A stretch of 64,000 bases of DNA from Rhodopirellula islandica (GTDB lineage Bacteria; Planctomycetota; Planctomycetia; Pirellulales; Pirellulaceae): the NCBI RefSeq assembly GCF_001027925.1, contig NZ_LECT01000054.1, positions 62,001 to 126,000 of the forward strand. The letters are read 5' to 3'. This document shows positions 26,690 through 35,508 of this stretch, piece after piece. Numbering within the stretch: position 1 is the first letter of the stretch; each line of letters starts with the position of its first letter. The translations under genes were made by a program, and so were the position numbers. The notes beneath the pieces were generated by a model. The model was given only the letters and a program-made list of their open reading frames with translations, was not told the origin of the DNA and made no database searches.

Positions 26690-29600
26690 TTAGACCGGTG
26701 ACCTTCGGTTGCGATGGAGCAACACATAGACGCAAGGAACGAGAATCAACGTCAGAAGCGTTGAGACCACCATCCCGCCCAGCAACGCACGAGCGAGCGG
26801 AATCATGGCTTCATTTCCCGGTGCCAGTTGGAACGAAAGCGGCAACATCGAGGCGACCAGCGTCAACGAGGTCATCAGGATGGGGCGCAAGCGAACTTGA
26901 GCCGCGGACAGGGCGGCCTCTCGAGGTGTCACCCCAGTGGCAAGTCGTTGATTCGCGAATTCGACCAGGAGAATCGAATTGTTGACGACGACACCGATCA
27001 TCATCAACGTGCCCATCAAGGACTGGATGTTGAGGTACGTGTCCGTCAGATAAAGAGAAATCAAAACACCTCCGATCCCCAGCGGGACGGACAACATGAT
27101 GATCAGCGGATCGAGGAACGATCGGAATTGGGCCATCAGAACCAGGTAAACAAGCAGCGTTGCCACTGCGAGCCCGGTTCCCAGCATGTTCATTTCCCCA
27201 CGCATCTTTTCAATCGGCCCGCGAAGAGCGACGGAGACCCCGTTTTCGAATTCCATGTCCGCCAGCACGGCGTCAATGTCTGCCGCGACGCTTCCCAGGT
27301 CTCGCCCCGCGACGTTGACATGGATGTCGTTGACCCGTGAAATGTTGTAGTGGGCAATCTCGCCTGGAATCGTGACTCGATTGACAGTGGCAATGTTTGA
27401 GAGCGGAATCGTGACGGGGCCGTCGGGGGTGTCGAGCGAAAGTGGCATGTTCCGCAACTCATCCAGCGATTGGAACTGATTGGACGCGTACTGCACTCCC
27501 ATGAAGAAGTCGACACCGCTCTTCGGGTCAATCCAAATGGTCGGTGAATAGCCCACGCTGGATCCCAACGCGGTCAGCACGGTTTGCGCGACTTGTTCTT
27601 GATCGACCCCCAAGTACTTTGCCCGTGTTCGATCGACTTGCACATCGAATTGGGGATAGTCGAGCGACTGGGCGATCTGGACATCTCGTGTGCCTTCGAT
27701 CGGAGAGATTTCCCTGACGATTCGTTCGGCTGCGTCGCGACACTGTTGCAGTGTGCCCGCGGAAATTTGGACATTGATTGGAGTGGGAACACCATCGTTG
27801 AGGGCCATGTTGACGATGCCACCCGAAACAAACAGGAACTGTTCCAGCGGGTATTCGTTGTTCAGCTTTTCTCGCAAGGTGTCAATGTAGGTCTGAGTGT
27901 CGACCGACTGATTTTCCTGCTTCAGATTCACGATCAAGTAGGCTGTGTCTGGGCCCGAGTTGGAACTCAAGACGGTGGAGAATCCGGCTCCCTTTCCAAC
28001 CGGCAAACCGATGTTCGAGATGATGGTGTCGATGGATTCCTCAGGGATCACTTGTTGGATGGATTCCTCGATCTTGGCGACCAATTCCTCGGTTTTCTGC
28101 AAGGAGGTTCCGGGGACTGTTTTCAGGCGGATTTCGAAGCTGCCCGAATCAACATTCGGGAACAGCTCTGTTCCGATGTGAGGCAGCAAAAAGAACGAGC
28201 CGCCTACCCCAATGATGATGATCAACGCTGACAACGCGGGTGATCGCATGGCGGTTGTAAGCAAGCGTCCATACAGCCCCGAGGGCTTGGTTGAAGACGC
28301 CTGCTGATCGTCTGGCTGCGTCGCTTGCGTTTTGGCTTGCACACGTTCCCGGACGAAGGTCGCACAAAAAGCGGGGACAACGGTCAACGCCAAAATGTAG
28401 GAGGCGCCAATGGTGAGGGTGGCGGCCAACGAGAGCGGAGCGAACAGATACTTGATCATTCCCGTCAAGAAGATTGCAGGCAAGAAGACGGCCAGGGTCG
28501 TGATGGTTCCTGCGAGGATTGCGCCTGAAACTTCCTGGGTGCCATCGCGTGCAGCCTCCATGGGGGATTTGCCCATTCGCCCGTGACGGATCACGTTTTC
28601 GACGACCACGATTCCGGCGTCGACCACCGTGCCGATCGCCAGTGCGATTCCCCCCAAGGTCATCACGTTGATGGTTTGGCCGGAGAATGCGAATCCCAAG
28701 GCACCAATCAAAATGGCCAGCAAAATGGTCGAAACGATGATCACGGTGGGAAGCAGGCGTCGCAAGAAGATGAGCACCACGAGCGCGACCAGCACGGAAC
28801 CGAGACCAATCTGCGACATCAAATTCGACATCGCTTTGCGGATGTAAATGGATTGATCCGAGACCAGCGTCACGCTGGTCGCTTCTGGAATGTCACCACG
28901 CTCTTTCATCTTGGGAATCTCTTCCGCGATCCCGTCGTAGATGCGGTCCACCACCGCGATGGTGTTCTCCCCGGGTTCTCGAAGCAGTGGGCAGTAGACG
29001 CTGCGTTTTCCGTTGACTCGAACGATGTTGTATTGCAACGCCGCGTCGTCTTTGACGGTTGCCACGTCGCGGATGAAGATCGGGCGATCGTCGCGAACGG
29101 CAATGGGAATCGCTGCGATTTCTTCGATATCAGGCAGGGTATTCCGAGGGTGAATTTGGTAGTCCGTTCCGCCCATCGTTGCGGTGCCACCTGCGAGCAC
29201 CAAGTTTGACTTCTTGAGCGCGTCGACCACATCGGTCGCGCTGATGTGGTAGGCCTGAAGTTTAGCGGGATCGACATAGACCATCATCTGGCGGAACTTG
29301 CCACCAAACGGGTGCGGGATCTGCACGCCTTTCAGTCCGCCCATCTTGTTGCGAACTGCGTAGTAGCCGATCGAGTAGAGCTCGGATTCACTGAGTCCCT
29401 CGCCGGAGATCGCTGCCAGCACCACAGGCAGGTTGGACGGTTCGCTCCGCAGCGTGAACGGCCACTCAATGCCCGGCGGCAGGTGGAACATATCGCTGGC
29501 TTCCAAGTTGACGATGTCGTTCATCGCCGAACTTGGGTCAGCACCGGGTTGGAAGAAGACTTTGATCACCGCGGCGCCAGGAACCGTTCTCGATTCTTGG

Positions 29601-29836
29601 TGCTCGATCTTGCCCGCCAGCGTTAGCGCACGTTCGACACGTGAGGTGACCGATTTCTCCATGTCCAAGGTCGGCAGACCAGGGTAGGAGAAGTAGCTGA
29701 CAACAACCGGCTTTTTGAAATCCGGGAGGATATCAATCGTGATGCCCGGGATGACGGTTGCACCGAGCACACACAAGGCAATGGATGCAGCCAGAACCGC
29801 AAATCGATTGCGAAGGGAAAATTGGATCAACGACAT
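26690..29836 (-). CDS. RND-type efflux pump inner-membrane subunit (system 1)
   Basis: The 1,048-residue product is an RND proton-driven exporter with the usual two halves, each a membrane segment, a large periplasmic loop and five to six more membrane segments. Visible are ITIDILPDFKKPVVVSYFSYPG at the N-terminus, YPGLPTLDMEKSVTSRVERAL, and the TM4 segment GTVVDAGIVVVENVIRHGRMG. The last has a single Asp where AcrB has Asp-Asp, as in metal-type (HME) pumps such as CusA. The C-terminal half carries LMMIGVVVNNSILLVEFAN. Its start ATG shares one base with the adaptor's TGA stop, so the two are translationally coupled. Substrate is not readable; no local regulator gene is present. Confidence 0.93.
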   Translation of the reverse strand: MSLIQFSLRNRFAVLAASIALCVLGATVIPGITIDILPDFKKPVVVSYFSYPGLPTLDMEKSVTSRVERALTLAGKIEHQESRTVPGAAVIKVFFQPGADPSSAMNDIVNLEASDMFHLPPGIEWPFTLRSEPSNLPVVLAAISGEGLSESELYSIGYYAVRNKMGGLKGVQIPHPFGGKFRQMMVYVDPAKLQAYHISATDVVDALKKSNLVLAGGTATMGGTDYQIHPRNTLPDIEEIAAIPIAVRDDRPIFIRDVATVKDDAALQYNIVRVNGKRSVYCPLLREPGENTIAVVDRIYDGIAEEIPKMKERGDIPEATSVTLVSDQSIYIRKAMSNLMSQIGLGSVLVALVVLIFLRRLLPTVIIVSTILLAILIGALGFAFSGQTINVMTLGGIALAIGTVVDAGIVVVENVIRHGRMGKSPMEAARDGTQEVSGAILAGTITTLAVFLPAIFLTGMIKYLFAPLSLAATLTIGASYILALTVVPAFCATFVRERVQAKTQATQPDDQQASSTKPSGLYGRLLTTAMRSPALSALIIIIGVGGSFFLLPHIGTELFPNVDSGSFEIRLKTVPGTSLQKTEELVAKIEESIQQVIPEESIDTIISNIGLPVGKGAGFSTVLSSNSGPDTAYLIVNLKQENQSVDTQTYIDTLREKLNNEYPLEQFLFVSGGIVNMALNDGVPTPINVQISAGTLQQCRDAAERIVREISPIEGTRDVQIAQSLDYPQFDVQVDRTRAKYLGVDQEQVAQTVLTALGSSVGYSPTIWIDPKSGVDFFMGVQYASNQFQSLDELRNMPLSLDTPDGPVTIPLSNIATVNRVTIPGEIAHYNISRVNDIHVNVAGRDLGSVAADIDAVLADMEFENGVSVALRGPIEKMRGEMNMLGTGLAVATLLVYLVLMAQFRSFLDPLIIMLSVPLGIGGVLISLYLTDTYLNIQSLMGTLMMIGVVVNNSILLVEFANQRLATGVTPREAALSAAQVRLRPILMTSLTLVASMLPLSFQLAPGNEAMIPLARALLGGMVVSTLLTLILVPCVYVLLHRNRRSPV

Positions 29837-31176
29837 CAGTGAGTGGCCCCCACGACGGCGACTTTTTGCCCGTCGATGAAGCGGCTCAGGTGAGCGTCCA
29901 CGACCGATTGGCCTGGCTCGACACCGGAGAGGACCTCGATGAAGTTGCCGTCGTCCACTCCGGTCGAGATTTCTTGGATCGAAATCGTGTCGTCGCTGGC
30001 GACCACGTACACAAAGGCGTTGCCAGATTCGTCGAAGCGAATCGCTTGGGCGGGCAGCAGGTTGGCGGCGGTCTGCGTGGTCAGTTCGATCGAGGCTTGT
30101 CCGAACATCCCGGGGATCAGCTTGCCATCCGTGTTGTCGATTTCGACTTCCACCATCATGGTTCGTGATTGGGCATCGAGACTTCCGCTGCGCCGGGTGA
30201 CCTGCGCGGTCAGGGGAGGTTCGGATGCGAAGGATGGAAACGTGAGACGGACTTCGTCGCCTGGATCCACCAGGGGAGCATCCTTTTCGGGGACGGGGAT
30301 TTGCACGCGGACTCGGTCGATCTGACAGAGAACAAACAGGGGCTTGCCAAGTCCGACTTCGCTGGCGGCGCGGACCAAGTCACCTGGTTCGATATTTCGT
30401 TCCGTGACGATGCCCGAGAACGGAGCCTTGATCTCGGCGTAGTCGATCCAGACATCCAGTTCATCCCGTTCTCGCCGCGTGACTTCGGTTTCCGCTTGTG
30501 CCGTCTCGAGATCCGCTTGTGCTGACTCGACCCTGGCGGACGCGACTTCGACGTCCGCTTGTGCTGAGGCAACGGCTGACTCCACCGCCTGTTTGCGAGC
30601 CGACTCGCTGTCGCGTTTCATCCGGGCCTCGTCCAGCATCCGGTTTTGCAAGGAGCCTCGATTGACCAGGTCTTCCGTTCGATTGAATTCCGCGTTGGCT
30701 GCGGCCAGGGAAGCTTCCACGGCGGCGCCTTCCGACTTGGCTTGAGCCAGCTTGGCTTGTGCGGAGCGTTTGGACGCCTCTGCCAATCGGACTCCTGCGG
30801 CAGCTTGTTTTTCCTGGGCTTCCAAGCGACCAATCCTGGCTTCGATCACCCGCCGTTGTTGGTGCTTCTCTGGAACCGAAATGGTGGCCAGGACGGTGCC
30901 TGCTTCGACGTATTCGCCGATGTCCGCAGTGAACGATTCGACATAGCCCGACGCTTGCGAGCGGAGTTCGGCTCGGTAGTAGGCGTGAACCGTCGCGGGC
31001 TGAACGCTGGTCCGTGTGACCTCGGTGGGCGTGACGGCCACCGTTTTGACCGGGGTGGCCGGCTGCGGCTGAGTTTTCTTGGCCACGCGATTCGCGTCGG
31101 AACAACCGGTCAGAAAGCACAGCACCGCAACTGTCGCGAGTGGAGGAGAGAGTCGAGGCGGGATTGCGAGAGGCAT
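29836..31176 (-). CDS. RND periplasmic adaptor lipoprotein (system 1)
   Basis: The 446-residue product is a membrane-fusion protein of the AcrA/HlyD type. A lipobox (CFLTGCSD, Cys25) anchors it to the inner membrane. Then come a biotinyl-lipoyl half-motif (RSQASGYVESFTADIGEYVEAG), a long alpha-hairpin of about 130 residues rich in Ala, Glu and Arg, the second lipoyl half (IKAPFSGIVTERNIEPGDLV), and beta-barrel domains. The start at 31176 gives the signal peptide directly; 54 upstream codons are open without one. It is divergent from the TolC-like gene 284 bases away and overlaps the pump gene by one base. Confidence 0.9.
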   Translation of the reverse strand: MPLAIPPRLSPPLATVAVLCFLTGCSDANRVAKKTQPQPATPVKTVAVTPTEVTRTSVQPATVHAYYRAELRSQASGYVESFTADIGEYVEAGTVLATISVPEKHQQRRVIEARIGRLEAQEKQAAAGVRLAEASKRSAQAKLAQAKSEGAAVEASLAAANAEFNRTEDLVNRGSLQNRMLDEARMKRDSESARKQAVESAVASAQADVEVASARVESAQADLETAQAETEVTRRERDELDVWIDYAEIKAPFSGIVTERNIEPGDLVRAASEVGLGKPLFVLCQIDRVRVQIPVPEKDAPLVDPGDEVRLTFPSFASEPPLTAQVTRRSGSLDAQSRTMMVEVEIDNTDGKLIPGMFGQASIELTTQTAANLLPAQAIRFDESGNAFVYVVASDDTISIQEISTGVDDGNFIEVLSGVEPGQSVVDAHLSRFIDGQKVAVVGATH

Positions 31177-31460
31177 TGTGTGAATCGAGGACTGGCGTCC
31201 TTGGCTCCGCTGGAATATTTGGGGGAATCGGAAGAATCGATCTGACCGGGCGCGGTTCGCCAAGCGGTCGATGCAGTCTAGTTCGCGCAATGAGCGTTTT
31301 CGATGCGCAGCGGACAGGATCTGACTATTCCAAGGCATTCAATCGTTACCATCTGGATCATCATCTGCCGAAGTGCATAAGTAGAAACTGATGCGTTCCG
31401 GACGAGCTGAGCAAGGCGAACGAACGCTGTCTTCCGAACAGATGAACCAGGAGAACATGG
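31177..31460. promoter_or_regulatory. Divergent promoter region of efflux system 1
   Basis: This is the only non-coding stretch between the adaptor/pump unit and the TolC-like gene, so it must hold both promoters. It would let one regulator control all three parts. I found no convincing palindrome comparable to the operator of system 2. Confidence 0.4.
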
Positions 31461-33227
31461 ATGTCCCGTTCGTTCCTATACACGCTGATCGCCCTTTCGA
31501 GCACCGTTCCAGCGATCGGGTGTGTGGGGCACATGAACCAGGAATCGGTGCAGAGTTCCCCTCTGCCAGCGGCAATCACCGGGAGTTCCGCCACGGTGGT
31601 TTCCGGTGTTGAAGCGGCCACGGAAGAAACCACGCTTGCCAAATCGGAGATTCGCCCGGTGGCCCATCGTGATTTCGGTGAGCCCGCCGCCGATCAAGCT
31701 TCGACGACCGACTCGGTTCTGACGATCGACGGCAAACGATACCGGTTGCAACCTCTCGTGGAAGAATCCGTCGCCCGCAGCAGCGATCATTCGTTGGCCG
31801 CCTATGAAAGTGCACCTCTGTTGGAGGTGCCCGAAAGCGGTTTGGTGGGGCTGACTCCAGAACCGGTGGTCCTTGATTCGATGGGACAAACATCCGGTGT
31901 GGCGATGGTCTCGCCGCAAACCGTTCAGATGAACCTTCCAACGGCGCTCGCGATGATCGACTCCCAGCACCCCGCGGTCGGCTTGGCACAGTGGCGAACC
32001 CGTGAAGCGTATGCAGCGCTCGATCAGGCCAAGGTACTGTGGTTGCCCTCCATTCAAGCCGGGTTCAGCTTTCATCGCCACGATGGCAATTACCAATCCA
32101 GCAACGGTGACATCGTGGACGTCAACCGGAATTCGTTTCAGTACGGGTTGGGAGCGGGTGCCACCGGTGCGGGAACCACCAACACGCGACCAGGGCTGGT
32201 GGCTCAATTTCACATGGCGGATGCAATCTTCCAGCCCAAGGTCGCAGAGAAAACGGCCTGGGCACGTGGGCACGCCGCCGCGGGTGTTTTGAATCAGCAA
32301 CTGTTGCGGGCTGCGACCGCTTACACAGAATTGCTGGAGGCGTACCAGGACGCTCGCGTGTTGGAAGAGTCTCGGGAACGGGTGAGGCAACTTGCACGAA
32401 TCACATCTGATTTCGCCGAAGCGGGGCAAGGGATGCAAGCGGATGCGGATCGCATGCAAACGGAACTCCGATTGATCGACAGCCGATTGGTGGGCGGGCA
32501 GGAACGCGTCGCGGTTGCGTCCGCACGCCTTGCCCAAGCCATCAGCATGCACTCGGGCGAGACGCTTCTACCCATGGATGTCACCGTGGTGCCATTGGAG
32601 TTGATGGCCGCCGGAACTGACAAAGCCTCGCTGATCAGCACCGGTTTGGCTTCGCGGCCGGAACTGAAAGAGTCGCAGTCGTTGGTCGCCGCCGCCTGTG
32701 AAGCCTACAAACGCGAACAGTACGCTCCGTTTGTTCCAAGTGTTTTGCTGGGGTACAGCACTGGCGGTTTTGGAGGAGGCTTGGGCAACGACCTGAGTGA
32801 CGTGGACGGTCGCTATGACTTTGACGCCGTGGTGACTTGGGAAATTCGAAACTTTGGACTCGGTGAACGAGCGGCTCGCAATCGGACGTCCGCGCGGGTT
32901 CAGCAAGCCAGGTATGAGAAGCTTCGTGTGATGGACCAGGTCGCTGCGGAAATCTCCGAATCGGCAAGTCAGGTCGAATTCCGTCGCCAGCAAATGGATT
33001 TGACGCAGCAGGCGATCGCCACCGCCGAACGATCCTATCAATCCAATTCGGAACGAATCCAAGATGGCGAGGGTTTGCCGATTGAAGTGCTGCAAGCGGT
33101 CCAGGCATTGGAATCTGCACGCCGTGCTTACCTGCAAGCAGTCACCGCTCACAACCAAGCCCAATTCCGTTTGCAGTGGGCATTGGGTTGGCCCGTAGGT
33201 GACGACCAGACCTTGGTGACTCACTGA
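31461..33227 (+). CDS. TolC-family outer-membrane efflux protein
   Basis: The 588-residue product is a TolC-type outer-membrane channel. A signal sequence with possible lipobox (SSTVPAIGCVG, Cys21) is followed by an unusual 130-residue N-terminal region before the first TolC helix (MNLPTALAMIDSQHPAVGLA). Two OEP repeats with long helices are visible: about 160-360 (VGGQERVAVASARLAQAI) and 370-585 (ASRPELKESQSLVAAACEAYKRE). The family usually has 420-490 residues, so the N-terminal part is an extension. It would complete the tripartite pump with the divergently encoded adaptor and RND protein. Confidence 0.88.
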   Translation: MSRSFLYTLIALSSTVPAIGCVGHMNQESVQSSPLPAAITGSSATVVSGVEAATEETTLAKSEIRPVAHRDFGEPAADQASTTDSVLTIDGKRYRLQPLVEESVARSSDHSLAAYESAPLLEVPESGLVGLTPEPVVLDSMGQTSGVAMVSPQTVQMNLPTALAMIDSQHPAVGLAQWRTREAYAALDQAKVLWLPSIQAGFSFHRHDGNYQSSNGDIVDVNRNSFQYGLGAGATGAGTTNTRPGLVAQFHMADAIFQPKVAEKTAWARGHAAAGVLNQQLLRAATAYTELLEAYQDARVLEESRERVRQLARITSDFAEAGQGMQADADRMQTELRLIDSRLVGGQERVAVASARLAQAISMHSGETLLPMDVTVVPLELMAAGTDKASLISTGLASRPELKESQSLVAAACEAYKREQYAPFVPSVLLGYSTGGFGGGLGNDLSDVDGRYDFDAVVTWEIRNFGLGERAARNRTSARVQQARYEKLRVMDQVAAEISESASQVEFRRQQMDLTQQAIATAERSYQSNSERIQDGEGLPIEVLQAVQALESARRAYLQAVTAHNQAQFRLQWALGWPVGDDQTLVTH

Positions 33228-33419
33228 ACCGTTGGATGGGGTGGTTCGGCCGCCGTTGATGATAAAGAGCACTTTCACGTGCATCTGCGGTCGAAAAGCG
33301 ATGAGCTCAAGAAGATTTTTGGTGACGTCAATGAATCGCCGTATTTCCCGGGCAAACTGGCCCAGAAACTGAAGTTGCTCCAGCCTGAAGATGCAAGTGA
33401 AATCGTGATCACGGATTAG
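33228..33419 (+). pseudogene. Possible gene remnant after the TolC-like gene
   Basis: Sixty-four codons are open in the same frame directly after the TolC stop and end at TAG 33417-33419. The composition is protein-like, for example HVHLRSKSDELKKIFG and GKLAQKLKLLQPEDASEI. There is no ATG; a GTG at 33279 would give 47 residues. I do not recognise it. It may be the 3' remnant of a lost gene or a very small gene. It lies next to the repeat-bracketed GxxExxY unit, a patch that looks rearranged. Confidence 0.3.
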
Positions 33420-33432
33420 ACCCGAGCCACCA

Positions 33433-33459
33433 CTTCGTGCTCTTCGCGTCCTTCGTGGT
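33433..33459 (+). repeat. CTTCGTG-type repeat, left arm
   Basis: The 27 bases begin cttcgtgctcttcgcg and end ccttcgtggt. The inverted counterpart is at 33978-34006, on the other side of the GxxExxY gene. More copies are at 34052-34080 and 34102-34129. Confidence 0.6.
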
Positions 33460-33549
33460 TTTGAGATTTGCTACGATGAATCAATCGTCGATCCATCCAC
33501 GTCGGGTGGTTTCAAGCGTGGGGAGGCGGTGCGTTGAGGGGGGAGAAAG

Positions 33550-33921
33550 ATGGAATTCGATGAACTGTCTCACCGAGTGATTGGGTGCGCGATTGAAGTG
33601 CATCGCGAATTGGGGCCTGGGTTGCTGGAGTCTGCCTATGAGCAATGCCTTGCCCATGAGCTCCGTAAGAGCTCCATTCAGTTTCAGCTCCAGCACCCGC
33701 AGCCTGTTCGCTACAAAGACGTGGCGTTGGATTGTGGCTATCGGATCGATTTGTTGGTGGAGGGCTCCATCATTCTCGAACTGAAGAGTGTCGAGAAATT
33801 GAAGGGAATTCACGAGGCACAATTGCTGACTTACATGAAGTTGGCGGGAATCCGGACGGGGCTTTTGATCAACTTCAATGTGACACGGCTCAAGGACGGG
33901 CTTCGTCGTTTTGTGCTTTGA
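33550..33921 (+). CDS. GxxExxY family protein
   Basis: The 123-residue product matches the GxxExxY family (TIGR04256): LSHRVIGCAIEVHRELGPG, then the name motif in GLLESAYEQCL. It also has YRIDLLVEGSIILELKSV, where D...E-x-K resembles a PD-(D/E)XK nuclease core, and LLTYMKLAGIRTGLLINFN. Family function is unknown; the nuclease-like core is inference. A very strong ribosome site (ggggggag) lies about 6 bases before the ATG. The length is normal and no damage is seen. The gene is isolated from operons and is bracketed by inverted copies of a dispersed repeat, so it may travel as a unit. Confidence 0.9.
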   Translation: MEFDELSHRVIGCAIEVHRELGPGLLESAYEQCLAHELRKSSIQFQLQHPQPVRYKDVALDCGYRIDLLVEGSIILELKSVEKLKGIHEAQLLTYMKLAGIRTGLLINFNVTRLKDGLRRFVL

Positions 33922-33977
33922 ATCTGATGTCGCCGGCTCGTGAGTAGGGGGATGAGTCGAATGCAGATCTTCGTGTC

Positions 33978-34006
33978 ACCACGAAGAGACGCAGCGAACG
34001 CGAAGG
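33978..34006 (-). repeat. CTTCGTG-type repeat, right arm (inverted)
   Basis: accacgaagagacgcagcg... is the imperfect reverse complement of the left arm at 33433-33459. Together they enclose the GxxExxY gene. Confidence 0.55.
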
Positions 34007-34051
34007 ATAACGTTCGCGGACGGTTGGCAACATGTTCACGTTCACACTGAA

Positions 34052-34129
34052 CCTTCGTGCCCTTCGAGTCCTTCGTGGTGCATTTGCCGGCGAATATTCT
34101 TCACCACGAAGGGCACAGAGAGCACGAAG
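34052..34129. repeat. Paired CTTCGTG-type repeats forming a hairpin
   Basis: ccttcgtgcccttcgag...tggtg (34052-34080) and its imperfect inverse caccacgaagggcacag... (34102-34129) are separated by 21 bases. They are the same sequence family as the arms around the GxxExxY gene. Confidence 0.6.
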
Positions 34130-34150
34130 ATTTCGGTTCGGCTGATTTGC

Positions 34151-34399
34151 ATGAACCAGTCCGATGCGAGTTTCGAGGTGGTGATCGAGGCTCAGAATTG
34201 GCGAGGAAGAATCACGCAGCTCGAGGAACACGTTTATATTGGCTCATCCGACGGAAGCGTGCGCGGTACCCTGACTTCAGGTTTTTGGAGGGATTTCTCC
34301 GATGCCCGAAGTTTGAACAGACCATTTCGAGGCGTTCGAATTGAGTTGCCAAGTGAAGCGGAAGCAAGCTCTGCTGAGGAGCAACTTGCCAAGGAATAG
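34151..34399 (+). CDS. Small hypothetical protein
   Basis: This is an 82-residue open frame with no recognised family. The product is polar and acidic (for example WRGRITQLEEHVYIG), has no signal peptide or membrane segment, and ends in an Ala/Glu-rich tail. No clear ribosome site precedes the ATG. The frame is not covered by a better candidate on either strand, and it starts 21 bases after a repeat hairpin. It could be real or a chance frame in an accessory patch. Confidence 0.35.
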   Translation: MNQSDASFEVVIEAQNWRGRITQLEEHVYIGSSDGSVRGTLTSGFWRDFSDARSLNRPFRGVRIELPSEAEASSAEEQLAKE

Positions 34400-34602
34400 C
34401 TTGGTCTCCGATGCGCCGAAGGTGCTTCGCGGCCCACCGGCATGCTCGCCATGCCGGTGGGTTGTTTTCAACACGGACGCCGTCCATCGTTGAACATTCG
34501 GACATCGGTGCATGCCTTGAAAACCTCGGACGCACCCTTCCGTCGGATGAGCCGAAACATTTGGGACGCCCTCCTCATCCTGATTGTCTCGAGGACACCG
34601 TT

Positions 34603-35037
34603 TTGTCAGAGGTTGAGGCTTCTCTTCGAAAGCGATTGATGCGGATGAAGAATGGAAACCGACTGCAATGGTTTGGAATCGCTGTGTTTGTGCTTGGACT
34701 GCTTCTTCTCTTGATGCATGCTTGGCAACGCCAGCAATTAGGGAATGCGAGAGAGCGTGTCCGAGATCGGATGGACGCCTTGGAGGCCTTCGTTGCGCAA
34801 GCGGAGTCAAACACGATGACAGCCCAAGAAATCCATCAGCTAGGAAGCCAGTTGGACTCTATTAGCAGCGACTTGCTGGCTCTGGGTCGAGAATCCGACT
34901 CACCGTGGTCAGCATGGAACGTTTCGTTCATGTCCTACATTGCGTGTTCGCTGATTGGATCCGTGCTGACGATTGTGGGATCGTCGCAGTTGCGTCGCAG
35001 CAGAAAACCAACGGTGACAGGACCGCAGGATGATTGA
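34603..35037 (+). CDS. Membrane protein of unknown function, two membrane segments
   Basis: The 144-residue product has membrane segments at about 22-42 (FGIAVFVLGLLLLLMHAW) and 107-128 (FMSYIACSLIGSVLTIVGSS). They are joined by a helical, coiled-coil-like loop with QRQQLGNARERVRDRMDALE. No family is recognised. I chose TTG at 34603 because GAGGA stands 7 bases before it. ATG at 34639 lacks such a site, and the frame is open to 34411 without protein-like sequence. Its stop overlaps the start of the next gene, so the two are probably coupled. Confidence 0.6.
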   Translation: MSEVEASLRKRLMRMKNGNRLQWFGIAVFVLGLLLLLMHAWQRQQLGNARERVRDRMDALEAFVAQAESNTMTAQEIHQLGSQLDSISSDLLALGRESDSPWSAWNVSFMSYIACSLIGSVLTIVGSSQLRRSRKPTVTGPQDD

Positions 35038-35317
35038 ACCCGACTCATACCAGAATCGGGATGATTCCGATTTGAACGCCAAGCGGAACTCAGCGAGAAC
35101 CGAAGACCCAGTCGTCAACCTGATTGCAGGGGGACTGCTGGGATCGGTTGGCGGTGCGGGGCTGGGATTCTCGGTCTCGCTGGCGTTCACCGGATGGGCC
35201 GTCGTTGCATTTTTTGCTGGCGGCGTTGCCGGTGGAGTTTTGGGCATGGCCTTGGGCTACTTCCGCGGTGACGGCTTCACTGAGTGGCTCAAGGAGAATC
35301 TTTGGCGATTCTGGTAG
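35030..35317 (+). CDS. Small Gly-rich membrane protein
   Basis: The 95-residue product has a polar N-terminus (about 28 residues) and then a Gly/Ala-rich hydrophobic region, probably two membrane helices (LIAGGLLGSVGGAGLGFSVS and AVVAFFAGGVAGGVLGMALG). It ends with the amphipathic tail FTEWLKENLWRFW. The glycine-zipper-like pattern recalls small membrane proteins of unknown role. The start overlaps the stop of the upstream membrane-protein gene by 8 bases, which suggests a two-gene unit. Family unknown. Confidence 0.6.
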   Translation: MIEPDSYQNRDDSDLNAKRNSARTEDPVVNLIAGGLLGSVGGAGLGFSVSLAFTGWAVVAFFAGGVAGGVLGMALGYFRGDGFTEWLKENLWRFW

Positions 35318-35375
35318 CGGAAGGAAGCCTGTTGAAGCAAGCTTTCCAACAGGCTTCCGGATCACCCAGATTGGG

Positions 35376-35504
35376 TAGTGGTCTGTCAGGACTTGTTTTT
35401 AGGGTAGTGGACGAGGCCACGAGTCCTGAACTGGCGTCAAATCCAAGGACTCGTGGCCTCGTCCACTACGATCAACCCTAACTTTTAGCTATGACAGACC
35501 AGTA
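35376..35504. mobile_element. Family-A MITE-like element, copy 2
   Basis: A 129-bp element bounded by TA, in the opposite orientation to copy 1. The termini (TAGTGGTCTGTCA and TGACAGACCAGTA) are near-perfect inverted repeats of about 13 bp, with the same internal arms as copy 1. It sits between convergent genes and ends 5 bases before the RND gene's stop. Confidence 0.82.
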
Positions 35505-35508
35505 GCGT

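Noticed and set aside
34411-34602. Upstream extension of the two-segment membrane protein
   Set aside because: The added residues are His/Arg-rich and lack protein-like pattern; a TTG with a good ribosome site at 34603 is better supported.
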